This document shows, one piece after another, positions 8,308 to 18,850 of a stretch of DNA of 32,772 nt. The position numbers were made by a program, and so were the translations under genes. The DNA is from Sphaerosporella brunnea (Eukaryota > Ascomycota > Pezizomycetes > Pezizales > Pyronemataceae): contig VXIS01000432.1 in NCBI GenBank assembly GCA_008704415.1, forward strand, positions 1 to 32,772, in the 5' to 3' direction. The first letter of the stretch is position 1. Every line of letters begins with the position of its first letter. The notes beneath the pieces are model-generated. The model had not been told where the DNA came from and did no database searches. It was given only the letters and a program-made list of their open reading frames with translations.

Positions 8308-8763
8308 ATGTTCTTTCAGAAGTTCATCCTCTTTCTCGCATTCTTTGGCTTTGCGCTGGCACAATCCGCCGAGGATTCCGTCAGCACCGTCACCGTCAAG
8401 ACCGACGTTTTCTCGACCGAGTATGCCACTGTCACCATGACTGGAGAGCCGCCCAAGGAGACTGCGACCTCTACTGATGCGCCGGTGTAAGTGCCTAATT
8501 TCCATGTGCGTTGCAGAAAGCGTGTTGATTGACCGTTTGAAAGTTACTCCATCTTCACCAGCACCGAAATCAGCGGCTCCGGATATCCCACTGCCAGCGC
8601 ATCTAGCATGGTGTCCGGACACCCCAGTGCTACCAGCCCCGGCAGCAACTCAACTCTGCCCACCCAGACTCCATCGCACATTCCTAGCAGTGGCGCCAAT
8701 TCCATCCAGGTCTCCGCTGGCCTCGCCGCTGCTCTGGTTGCTGTTTACGCAGCGATGCTGTGA
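8308..8763 (+). CDS. Small Ser/Thr-rich GPI-anchored cell-surface protein
   Basis: Two exons, 8308-8486 and 8544-8763, flank a 57-nt intron (8487-8543; donor GTAAGT, acceptor AAAG, branch-like TTGAC before it). They encode about 132 residues. Residues 1-19 (MFFQKFILFLAFFGFALAQ) are a classical secretion signal with cleavage after ALA. The mature part is rich in Ser, Thr, Pro and Gly, as in O-mannosylated wall proteins. The last residues (SSGANSIQVSAGLAAALVAV, then YAAML) form a short hydrophobic tail after small residues, typical of GPI attachment. The start chosen, CACC-ATG at 8308, begins exactly at the signal peptide; an in-frame upstream ATG at 8074 would bury it. There are no cysteines and no enzyme motif. 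I infer a cell-wall or plasma-membrane protein of unknown role. Confidence 0.82.
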
Positions 8764-9626
8764 ACGATATCAAACAGCTCTGCGCCACCATCATATTATT
8801 TTTTCTTTGTCTGCGCTTCTTGTTACATGCCAACTCGTCTCGGGTTATTTCTGATGATTCGAAGAGAGCCCGTTGATGTAATAGTAGGGGATTATGTCGC
8901 AACGTTTTATGTTCAACGTGGGGGATTGTGAAATGTGGGTTTTTGATGGCGTTCGGGGGGGGGGGGGCGATTTTTGTGCGGCGTAGAGGCTCTGATTTTC
9001 TAGTCGGGAGGAACGAAGACTGTCTGCCAGCAGAATTCGGATTTTTGTTCTTGCTGAGATATCTTAATGTGTAAATGCAGGTGTTCTGGGGTGGATTTGG
9101 CATGAGCTTGTATGAATAGGTTGTGCAGAACAGACAAAACTCAACGATTGCGTGTCGTAACTGGATGCGAATTATGATTCGAAATTAGATAGGCAAAGAG
9201 AGCTCTATCGCCGGCGGGGAGAGAACAGCTTTCCAAAAGTGAGATAGGAAGTAGGTCAATAGAGTACCTAAATGCCATCATATGGCCGATGCCAGAAGTG
9301 GTGGGTGTCGTGCACCCTCTCGAGCAGATGCTGGCTTCGAGTGTTCGTTCTCACATGATCAAATAACTACCGGGTAAATGATCGAGCGATTGATGCTTGT
9401 GTGTCCTCTCTGCTGTGTCCCCCACCAAAAGTCCGCTCCGAGAGGATCATCGTCAACTTCTACATAGCACTCCTTTTTCCGCGATTACCGGCTCCTATCT
9501 GTTTAGCGGCCAGCCCCTTCAACTTTTCGTCCTCCGTTCAACGTTGCTGGTCGTTAGCATCCCGAGACCTTCCCCTGAACTTGGGTTCTTCCATCCCACT
9601 GAACCACCCACATACACGAACTCACA
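8764..9626. other. Intergenic between the GPI-protein gene and SEC21
   Basis: No gene is supported. The stretch contains the 3' flank of the GPI-protein gene, a run of 13 G residues at 8955-8967, and the promoter and leader of SEC21. Two short overlapping ORFs at 9397-9649 end at the SEC21 start region and could at most be leader ORFs. Confidence 0.5.
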
Positions 9627-12600
9627 ATGAGCTACTCAAAGAAGGATGAAGATGCCGAACCGGCCATCTTTAAAGTCGATCGGACCTCAGTCTTCCAAGA
9701 AGGTTGAATCTCCACTCCAGGCAGCTCTAGTGCTAGCTAACACATGCCCAGCTCGTGTCTTTAACACATCACCAATCTATCCCCGCAAATGCAGAATCCT
9801 TTTGACCAAGATTGTGTACCTCCTCCACACCGGCGAAAGCTTCCCGACAGCTGAAGCCACCGAGCTCTTCTTCGGAATTACAAAGCTGTTCCAGCACCGC
9901 GATGCGAGCTTACGACAGATGGTTTACCTGGCGATCAAGGAGCTTGCGGGCACTGCCGAAGATGTGATTATGGTTACAAGTAGTGTGATGAAGGATGTTG
10001 CTGGTGCTGGCGGAAGAGGAAGCGGGGACCAAGATATCTACAGAGCAAATGCTATCAGAGCGCTCTGCCGGATTATTGATGTAAGTCAACACTACACGCC
10101 ACTGGCGATGTTAGGGTCATGTGTTGTTCGGACGCACATCGTCGGGATTTTCAGTAGGCCCTTGGGCCCTGAGCTGTCATAGCTTCCGGTATCCGAGCCC
10201 AGGGCCTTTGGAAAGAAGGACAGGGCAGGATGCGGATCGCATTCAAAGTGACTTGCTGATTTCCGTCAAACATTCAGGGCACCACCGTACAAGCCATAGA
10301 GCGACTTCTCAAGACTGCCATCGTCGACAAGACCCCCTCAGTATCCTCCGCCGCCCTCGTATCCTCCTACCACCTCCTTCCCACCGCTCGCGATGTCGTC
10401 CGTCGATGGGCGAATGAGACCCAGGAAGCTGTGCTCTCCGGCTCCAAGTCTAGTGCACTCTTCGGATTCGGCTCGTCCGTTGCGGCACCTCAAGGCTCCG
10501 GCATGACACAATACCACGCTATCGGTCTTCTCTACCAGATGCGCGCACATGACCGGATGGCGCTTGCAAAGATGGTACAGCAGTTCTCGGGAGGGCAAGT
10601 CAAGAATCCGGCTGCCCTCGTAATGTTAGTCAGATTAGCGGCAAAGATTGCCGAAGACGACCCCGGATTGCGGAAGCCAATGTACACGTTACTCGAAGGG
10701 TGGTTAAGGCACAAGGCGGAGATGGTGAACTTTGAGGCAGCGAAGGCCATCTGCGAATTGAAAGATGTTACGGATACGGAGGTTGCTCCAGCAATTCACG
10801 GTGAGAGCGACACGTTCGAATTGGCTCGGCAGAGCAAATGACTGATTCTCTTTGCAGTGCTCCAAATTTTCCTTACTTCCCCCCGCGCGGTTGCCAAATT
10901 CACTGCCATTCGCATCCTCCACAAGTTTGCCTCCGTGCGGCCGTCTGCCGTCAATGTGTGCAACATGGATATTGAGACGCTCATCTCAAACTCGAACCGG
11001 TCGATCGCAACTTTCGCGATCACTACGCTTCTTAAGACTGGCAACGAGGCGTCGGTGGACCGTCTCATGAAGCAGATCAGCGGTTTCATGGCAGACATTA
11101 CCGACGAGTTCAAGATCACAATTGTTGAGGCTATTCGGACACTCTGCCTAAAATTCCCCAGCAAGCAGGCCGGTATGCTCAGCTTCCTGTCTGGCGTGCT
11201 TCGGGACGAGGGCGGTTACGAGTTTAAGAAAACCGTTGTTGAGAGCATGTTCGACCTCATCAAGTTTGTGCCGGAGAGTCGAGAGGAAGCGCTTGCACAT
11301 CTTTGCGAATTCATTGAGGATTGCGAGTTCACCAAGCTCGCGGTCCGGGTTTTGCATCTTCTCGGTAGCGAGGGACCTAAGACGGCCCAGCCAACGAAGT
11401 ACATTCGATACATCTACAACCGGGTCGTGCTTGAGAATGCTATCGTCCGTGCCGCAGCCGTGACCGCACTCGCCAAATTTGGAGTTTCTGCTAAGGACGG
11501 AGCGAAGGTTGACCCTGAAGTCAAGAGTAGTGTTGTGGTGCTCCTTACGCGATGCCTTGATGATCCGGACGACGAGGTTCGGGATCGTGCTGCTCTTAAC
11601 CTGCGGTTGATCAAGAACGAGGAGCAGGAAGTTGCGGAGAAGTTCATCAAAAATGAACAGCTCTACTCCTTGCCGGTCTTTGAGCACCAGCTCATCATGT
11701 ACGTTACGGGTGATCAATCCACGTTCTCTACTCCCTTCGACGTGAGTTCGGTTCCTGTTGTCAGCCGAGAGCAGGCGCACGCCGAGGAGCGGAACATGAA
11801 GCTGCGGTCCGCTGATACCCCAACCCTCAAGGCTCCTACCACCGGTGCCCCGCGGCCTGCTGCTGCCACAAGTGCTGCCGAACAGGCATCTTCTGTGATT
11901 GCAACAACGCAGAAGTATGCCCAGCAGCTGGCCTTGGTGCCGGAGTTGAGCGCTTATGGGGCACTTCTCAAATCTTCTTCTGAGATTGAGCTCACGGAGT
12001 CGGAGACCGAATACGTTGTTTCCGTCGTCAAGCACATCTTTAAGGATCATCTGGTACTGCAGTTCAATGTCAAGAACACACTGAGCGATACCTTATTGGA
12101 AGATGTCTCCATGATATCCACGCCGTCTGACGAGGAAGAAGTGCAACTGGAGGAAGATTTTATTATCCCCGTACCGAAATTGGCGCAGGACGAAGTCGGT
12201 ACGATCTGGGTTAGCTTCAAGAGGACCTCGGAGGAGGGATACCCCACTGGCAGCATCACCAATGTGCTCAAGTTCACCAGCAAGGAAATTGACCCTGCCA
12301 GTGGCGAGCCAGAAGAGTCTGGCTATGAAGACGAATACCAGGTCGAGGACTTGGAGATCTTACCGGGAGACTACCTGGTGCCTGCCTTTGCCGGCAGCTG
12401 GGACAACGTCTGGGAGCAAGTTGGCGCTGCTGGAGAGGAGGCAACAGAGTCATATGCTCTGGGTACGGATGTGAAGGGTATTCAAGGTAAGATCATCCAC
12501 TGATATAATTATAGCCGAGACGATTCTAATATATATGTGTACAGAAGCGGTCGAGCTCCTCTGCAAACAGCTATATCTGCAGCCTCTGGACGGCAGCGAT

Positions 12601-12777
12601 GTGGCCGTCAACAGCACCACACATAACCTCAAGCTCTTTGGAAAGACCATCAGTGGTGGTCGCGTTGTTGCTCACATCCGGATGGCCTACTCAAGCAAAA
12701 ACGGGGTGGCGCTCAAGGCGACTGTCAGAGCGGAAGAAGAGGGGGTTGCACAAATGGTTGTCGGCGGAATTGCCTAA
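9627..12777 (+). CDS. SEC21: Coatomer subunit gamma (gamma-COP, Sec21)
   Basis: Five exons, 9627-9702, 9752-10080, 10278-10800, 10858-12486 and 12545-12777, are all in phase and encode about 929 residues. Gamma-COP is part of the F-subcomplex of COPI, the Arf1-recruited coat for Golgi-to-ER and intra-Golgi transport. The N terminus ([20 protein letters not shown]) and [20 protein letters not shown] are typical of the family. Adaptin-type helical repeats run to about residue 560 ([40 protein letters not shown]). After a linker, the C-terminal third is the appendage domain. Introns are 49, 197, 57 and 58 nt. The first has a weak donor (GTTGAA) but a good branch sequence (GCTAAC), and splicing it is required to keep the frame. 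The gene converges on SEC27, leaving 541 bp between stop codons. Confidence 0.96.
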
Positions 12778-13318
12778 TCTAATGAAACAAACCGCACAAA
12801 TTTTCTTCTGTTCCTTTTAGATTGGGCTATTTGGGGGGGGGGGGGGGACTGGGTTTATGTGGACTGTTGGCGAGTGGATTGAGATGAGGGGTAGGCCTTT
12901 TTGTCGTTTTTTTTCTGGTTTCATTTTTTTGCTGTTGTCACATTTTGCGCTTCTGTGTTGATGGTTTATGAGTATTGTGCTGCTGCCTTGAAACGGTTCG
13001 TTTGGAAAAAGCGGATGTGTAGGCCATGTTAATTGAGACAAGGCTCCTCCAACTGTCATTAACTGCACCGGGTGCGAGTTGCAATGGTAACTATTAGTGG
13101 CGAAAGTCCGGATGGGTGGTAGTGGTGATATCCCATGATGCAGATGCTTGAACCGTCACACTCTCTCCGATCTCTCTCGGAGAAAACATTCGATTCTACG
13201 CTTTTTGAATCCACACAGAAGCACGACAAAATGGACAAAAGAAGAAGCAAAAGGTAAATACCCCACTGCCGCCACCGCCACCACCACCCATTAAGACCGT
13301 AAAAAATCATGAAATACT
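12778..13318. other. Convergent 3' intergenic region with a 15-G run
   Basis: This is the shared downstream region of two convergent COPI genes. It holds a run of 15 G residues (12833-12847), 56 bp after the SEC21 stop, then T-rich sequence around 12900-12930. A GGT/CCA-rich patch at about 13265-13290 lies just outside the SEC27 stop. Only short ORFs without recognisable content are present. Confidence 0.6.
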
Positions 13319-16141
13319 TTACTCAGCTGCCTCAACCTCCTCAGCCGCAGGCGCTGCCGCCTCTTCCTCGCCATTAACATCGATCAGATCCTCCTCGTTC
13401 TCGATTTTGAGGTACTCGGCCCAATTTGGGAACAGCTCCTCATCCTCATCCGGCACCGCGATCGCCTGCGCGATCTTTGTTTTCTTGTTAGCGACCAGGC
13501 TGCGTTTCCACTCTGCCGCGGCGTTACTGGCAAGACTAGGTTTGTAAGTTTGTGCGAACAGCGTTGCCTCTGCGTGGCGTGACGTCCGGAGCAGGAGCTT
13601 AGTGCATGCCTCCACATCGCCCGTCTGCCAGAGACAGTTGAAGGCGACGTTGTTTGCGCCAAACTCCTGTGCGAGTGCGGCAAGGCTCTTGAGACCCTCG
13701 GTGTTGCCGCTAGCCGTGTGCAGGAGCAGTAATGAGCCGATGTCTTTAGCATGGGTGAAGCATTCCTGTGCGAGAACAAGGTTCCAGGCCGCCAATGCAG
13801 CGTCACCAACCGTCTTCCACTTGTGCTCGGCGTCCACCTCCCGTGCCAATTGCAGCGCTATGTCGAGGTTGCCCAATGCGAGCGCTAGGTCGAAGCGGTG
13901 CTCCGGATCGGTGGCCACCTCAAGAGCCAGCTCCTTGTAGCCTTGGCCCTCGAGAAACCGCGCAATCTTGTTCTTCTGGTCTTCTGGCACAGACTCAAGA
14001 AGCTCCGCAGCGGCGTCCATGTCACCTCGTAGCACAACGGTCTGGTACTCTACCACGGAGAGGGAAAGACCGTAGGAAACGACGTTGACATCCTTGTCAG
14101 CAAGGTAGATGCGGCCATCTCGGGGAATGTAGCCTAGGAGATACATGGGGGAGTCGAAGTGAGAAATGGTGTAGGTCTGGTCACCCACAAGGTAGTTCAA
14201 CCGGTTGGTCGAGTTGGTGTAGATGAAGCAGTCCCCAACCCATTCTCCTGTCCGGACGCTACAACTGTCAGCAACAAGTCCCATCGTGGGTGGTCACAAA
14301 CTCACGTCTCGTTGATATCGACAACAAGCTCAAACGCCGACTTGACACCGTCATCCTCGACAGCGCCGTTCTGGACAGCCTCGACATACGCCTCCCTGTT
14401 GAATCGCAGGACGTAGAATGTGTCGTCACATGCCAACGTAACAAGTTCGCCGCTCTCAGACCAGTAGATCTACCTCAGTCAGCAACTATCCCAAAGCTAA
14501 TTCGGTGGCACAAACCTCGTTGGGGACGACATCAATCCTCCGCACCAATCCACCAGTCTCCCAGTCGAAAAGCCCAACGCAGCCCTGGCCCCGCACACCA
14601 AGAAGAACACCACCCATCAGGCCTTCCGCGGCAAAGCCGACATCTAGACCACCGCTCTTCTCCTTGAAGTTCCGGAACAGCCGAACACTGGTGGCGCTCT
14701 CCCGAATAGCATAATCGTTGCTGTTATCCTTTCCAGCCCACACAAAGTCCAGCGCCTGACCGAAAGCCTTGTTTCTCCACGCCAAAGCAGTGTAGATGAT
14801 GTACTCCCCGTCACCGCACACCGACACGAAACGGCCATTCGGCGAGTGCTTGAGCGATTGCGGGTAGATTTCGCAGGAACCCAAGTCTTTGGTCGGCAGC
14901 GACAGCGGCTCTCCGTCTTGCAAAGTGACGTCGCTTGACTTGATAGCGGCCGACAGAACTTCGTTGTGCCGTGCCCAGATGATCTTTCCGCTAGGGTCCA
15001 TGGACACCGCAGGCTCCTCCCGTCCCATCTTCACCACAACGCATCCCTCGTCGAAACCGATCGCCAGAGCGTTCTTCCCCCGCTGGTATGACACACACCA
15101 CGCTCTTTCTAAACCATAGCTGAGGGTTTGCTCAAGTCTGTAGGTATTGGCATGCCAGATCTTGACTGTTCCGTCCTCCGAACCGGAAATGATGACTGGG
15201 AGCTCCGGGTGGAAGCAAGCGAAGGAAACGTTGGAGGTGTGGCCCTCGAGGGTTGCGATGAGCGACTTGGTAGTGTAGTCCCAGACCTTGATGGTCCGGT
15301 CGTCGGAGGTGGTAAGGATATAGGGCTTGTCGGCGGCGGGGTAGTAGTCGACGTGGTTCACACCTGCACCGCGTCAGTACAAAGCGCCACTGGAGTAGCT
15401 CAAGCCGCGACTAACCCTTAGACTCATGTGCCTCCAGCGTGAAGTTCGCCGTACCGCTTCCACCTATGCTCCAGATCTTGACAGTCCGATCCAGACACGC
15501 CGACGCGAAAGTATTGGTATCCTTAGGGTTTATGGCCAAGCTCATCACATAATGACTATGGCCCTCAAAGGTCTTCACGCATTTCCAGCCCTTCTCCCAA
15601 TCCCACAGCTTAATTGTCATGTCATCACTGGCCGTCAGCACGAATGGTTGTGTAGGGTGGACAACGATTGCTCGGATATAGTCTGGGTGCGCCTCGAAGG
15701 CTGTGATCTTCTCGGAGGTGTTGTAGTTGAACACCCGCAGGTGGAAGTCATCGGATCCAACTACGAACCAGTTCTTTCGCGCGATGAAGCGACCGGCACG
15801 CACCGGCACATCTGTGACCTCGAAGGTCTTGACGACCGCTTGCGACTCGTAGGACCAGATGTAGGCATGACCTATCACCGGGGGGGTGCATTCATCAGCT
15901 ATAGCTCCATCAAAAAACTGGAGCTAGCTGAAGCCATCTGCATACCGCTATATAGAGTTGTAAGAACCCATGGTTCGGTGGGGTGGAAATCGATTCCCTT
16001 GACTCGGTCTGAGCGGGCGAATAGTTGTCTCTGGCAGCAGCGTCAGCTTCCGAGCCTCAATGCAGACACAGCTTCTCGCCAAGCGCAGACGCTGGAAAGT
16101 TCGTGCTGGATGAGAATGCCCACCTTCACATCCAACCGCAT
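13319..16141 (-). CDS. SEC27: Coatomer subunit beta-prime (beta'-COP, Sec27)
   Basis: Six exons on the minus strand, 16141-16124, 16030-15946, 15871-15416, 15363-14516, 14469-14306 and 14258-13319, are all in phase and give about 836 residues. Beta'-COP belongs to the cage (B) subcomplex of COPI and its WD40 propeller binds dilysine cargo signals. Joining the first exons gives [20 protein letters not shown] followed by [15 protein letters not shown], the hallmark N terminus. WD repeats follow ([61 protein letters not shown]), then a second propeller and an alpha-solenoid ([40 protein letters not shown]). The C terminus is acidic and Ala-rich. Introns are 46-93 nt. The first coding exon is only 18 nt. 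Confidence 0.96.
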
Positions 16142-16846
16142 GATTTTTCGCAAACCGTGGTGGACCTTGAGGCTCGGGGGTACTTAGTTGAGGGGGCTTG
16201 TGGTGGGGTCGTGAGCTTCGTTATCGTGACGCCGTAAACTGCGAACCCAAGAGAGAGCTTCAATGAATGGATGGATGGATGCGGTCGGGAGGAGACCGGC
16301 GAGATATCGAGCACTCGGATGTGTGGGTATAGGCGGGATTGGAGGAAGCTGATTCTGCTGTTCTCGTTGCTAACGTTTGAGGCCAGAGTTGAAGTTTAGA
16401 GTGGTCGTGCTGAGATGACCGGAGGTCTGCGAATAACTGGGAATCAGTGATTGAAAGAACTCAACGAGCATCTGCTTGCATGAGGCCTAGGAATATTAGG
16501 TCTGGGCGGAGCTTCAATTGAAGAACAATTTCCGCACATTATCATCGCATAAATCGTCAAGTAAGGGAAGCATTCAAGCCCAATGGCCTTCCCATCCCGT
16601 AACTATCACCGAGCACATTTTGAAACAGACCCAGACTATCATCTTGAGCTCTTCTCAGGACTTCAATTTTCATTCACCGCTCTCGGGGCTGTATCTATGA
16701 TGTATTTCAGTAATAATTCCAGATAGCGAGACACAAGCTCTCACTCGAGCACTGGGCGCCAAGCCTCAGAAGTCCCTGCGGAAAAAAAAGTTCAACGCCA
16801 GACATCTCCCCCGATTACTATCCCATTTACACCACAACCTCCCGTC
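16142..16846. promoter_or_regulatory. Divergent promoter region between SEC27 and the L1-domain gene
   Basis: A 705-bp stretch between two diverging start codons must contain both promoters. ATCATCGC at 16541-16548 differs by one base from the reverse complement of the PAC motif, 299 bp before the L1-domain start. There is a GGAT-type short repeat (16265-16279, reading ATGGATGGATGG). No gene is supported. Confidence 0.45.
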
Positions 16847-18119
16847 ATGGCTCGCTCGAAACAATCCACCAAGGCCGCCAAGAAGGTCGCTACCAATGCA
16901 TTCACGAACAAGTCTGCAAAACCCGTGAAAAAGACAGCGTCAGCGACGCTAAATGTTGCGCAGAAGGTGGCAGAGAGCGAGACGTCGCAGGCTGTGATGA
17001 AGACGGAGAAGAAGGAGAGGAAGGAAAAAACCGAAGAGAAGAAGCAGACGGAGGAGAAGAAGGCGCCTCGCCCCGCAAATGTGTCCCCCTACCAATTGGA
17101 CAAAACACAGGTACTGCTTGCTTCATCTGCTCGCGCAGCGGACAACATGCTGATTTGATATTTAACAGACCCTCAAAGCCGCGAGAGCACTGCTAAAACA
17201 CCTGGCCGCCGAGGCGACCTCGAGCGATAAGCCTAACCTTCTCAATGACCCCGAAGACCCCACGGAGTCGGCCGCCCCGATCTGGCTGGTTCTCACGGCC
17301 AAGAAATACATCACTGACACCCGCAAGCTAAAGCCTTCACGGGTCGAGCTTCCGTTCCCTCTCAAAAACCCCTCCAACACCACCGTCTGCCTGATCGTCA
17401 AAGACCCCCAGCGGCACTACAAGGATCTCGTCGCGACTGCGGGTCTTCAGGATATAGTCACAAAGGTGGTCGGCATCGGCAAGCTGGAGAAGAAATTCAA
17501 GTCTTTCGAGTCCCGACGGCAGCTGATGGGAAGCCATGAAATCTTCATCGCCGACCAGAGGGTCATCCCCAAGCTCCCCACCGTGCTTGGTACAACCTTT
17601 TTACGCAGGACCGCAAAGATCCCTCTGCCCATCGCTTTGGACAGCTCCGAGACCCCCGCCGGATTCAAGGCGAAGGTCGAGAAGACGATCCGCAGCACCT
17701 ACGTGCACCTTTCCCCCGCTGCCAGCACCAACATTCGCGTCGGACTCTCCAGCATGACGCCGGAGCAGGTGGTCGACAACGTTGCCCAAGTCATGGACAC
17801 AATGACGTTGAAGGCGCTACCCGGTGGCTGGAGGAACGTTAGGAGCTTGTTCATTAAGTCCCCCAACAGTGCGAGTCTGCCGATCTACATGGCCGCAGAG
17901 CTTTACGGCGATGAGGACGTACTCAAGCCCGAGGAGGAGCAGCAGCGATTGTTGGCCATGGCGGAGAAGGCGGCAGAGCGTAAGGAAAGGAAGCAGGCCA
18001 AGAACGCGAAGAGAAAGGGACTGAGCGAGACCAAACCTGTGGACGAAGAGAAGGCTGCGGAAGAGGAGGGACAGGCTCCCAAGAAGAAGACCAAGGTTTC
18101 GGCCGAGGAGAAGAAGTAA
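16847..18119 (+). CDS. Ribosomal L1-domain nucleolar protein (Cic1/Utp30/RSL1D1-like)
   Basis: Exons 16847-17110 and 17169-18119 flank a 58-nt intron (17111-17168; donor GTACTG, acceptor TTTAACAG) and encode about 404 residues. Residues 1-80 are a Lys/Ala/Glu-rich tail (MARSKQSTKAAKKVATNAFT). The L1-like fold spans roughly 88-325, with PIWLVLTAKKYITD, the VGIGKLEKKFKSFESRRQLM stretch, LPTVLGTTFLRRTAKIPLPI, and GWRNVRSLFIKSPNSASLPI. The C terminus is Lys/Glu-rich with repeated basic clusters, as expected for nucleolar import. Proteins of this group (yeast Cic1/Nsa3 in pre-60S, Utp30 in the 90S pre-ribosome) bind pre-rRNA. I cannot decide between the two orthologues by eye, though size favours Cic1-like. 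Confidence 0.9.
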
Positions 18120-18850
18120 TGTGACACGGCGTCTTTTTTTTCTTTTCTATGTATAATATCACGGTATCAAAAGCACTGCATTTTTGGGGTCATGTCATGA
18201 ATTGTCGCTCGTCACGGAATCACGGCGAGTTCAGAAGCAGATTACCAGGAAATTTGTGGTGCGAGAGAATTCACCTCAGGACCAAACCACGCATGCCAGT
18301 TGTGGCCTCACAACTTCAGAGCCCTAACCACGTCCGACCTCAACCTCTCTGCTTTATAACCACCACCTTCTTCGAGCTACACAGTATTTCTCCCACCCTG
18401 CCGAGCGAGTTCTGGGTAACGTATACGGTGGGCAAGCGAGCCGGGTGGAAAATGCGGATATCATTGAGTACGTCCCATACAAATGCCCGAAATTTCTATA
18501 CCGACAGTCTCGATATCACGACAAATTGCTGGCCAGAACAAACAGTCAACGGGTCGGTGGAGTTGGCTTGGTTGTTCTCTTGCTGGCCTATGAGTTTGAC
18601 CAACTCTTTGTGGTTGTTGAGGGATTCAAACAGCTTCTTTCTTTCTTTACATCAGGAGACCATTGGTTTTAGGGCCTTGGGCAGACTTTGTCTTTCTCCC
18701 AACAAGTCAGTGCCTTGTTCTTACGTAAGTTCTTACTCAATCAGACGCAGAGGCTCTAACCTAGAGTAGAGTTTATCGCTTGGCGTGAATCGTCGACTAT
18801 ATCTACCACCAGCAACAATCACCACCCAGTCAGCCTTCCGACACCCCCCA
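18120..18850. other. Intergenic, no gene supported
   Basis: This is a same-strand gap between the L1-domain gene and the RNPS1-like gene. It contains a 206-codon ORF (18149-18769), but its translation is a mixed composition without motif, low complexity or domain-like pattern, and it starts 29 bp after the upstream stop in what should be 3' UTR. I treat it as chance. The promoter of the downstream gene must lie here. Confidence 0.5.

Noticed and set aside
9397..9649. Short ORFs before SEC21 as a separate gene
   Set aside because: They are under 85 codons with no motif, and end within a few bases of the SEC21 start; at most they are leader ORFs.
18149..18769. 206-codon ORF between the L1-domain and RNPS1-like genes
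   Set aside because: Its translation has no domain-like pattern, it begins inside the presumed 3' UTR of the upstream gene, and no introns or conserved motifs support it.
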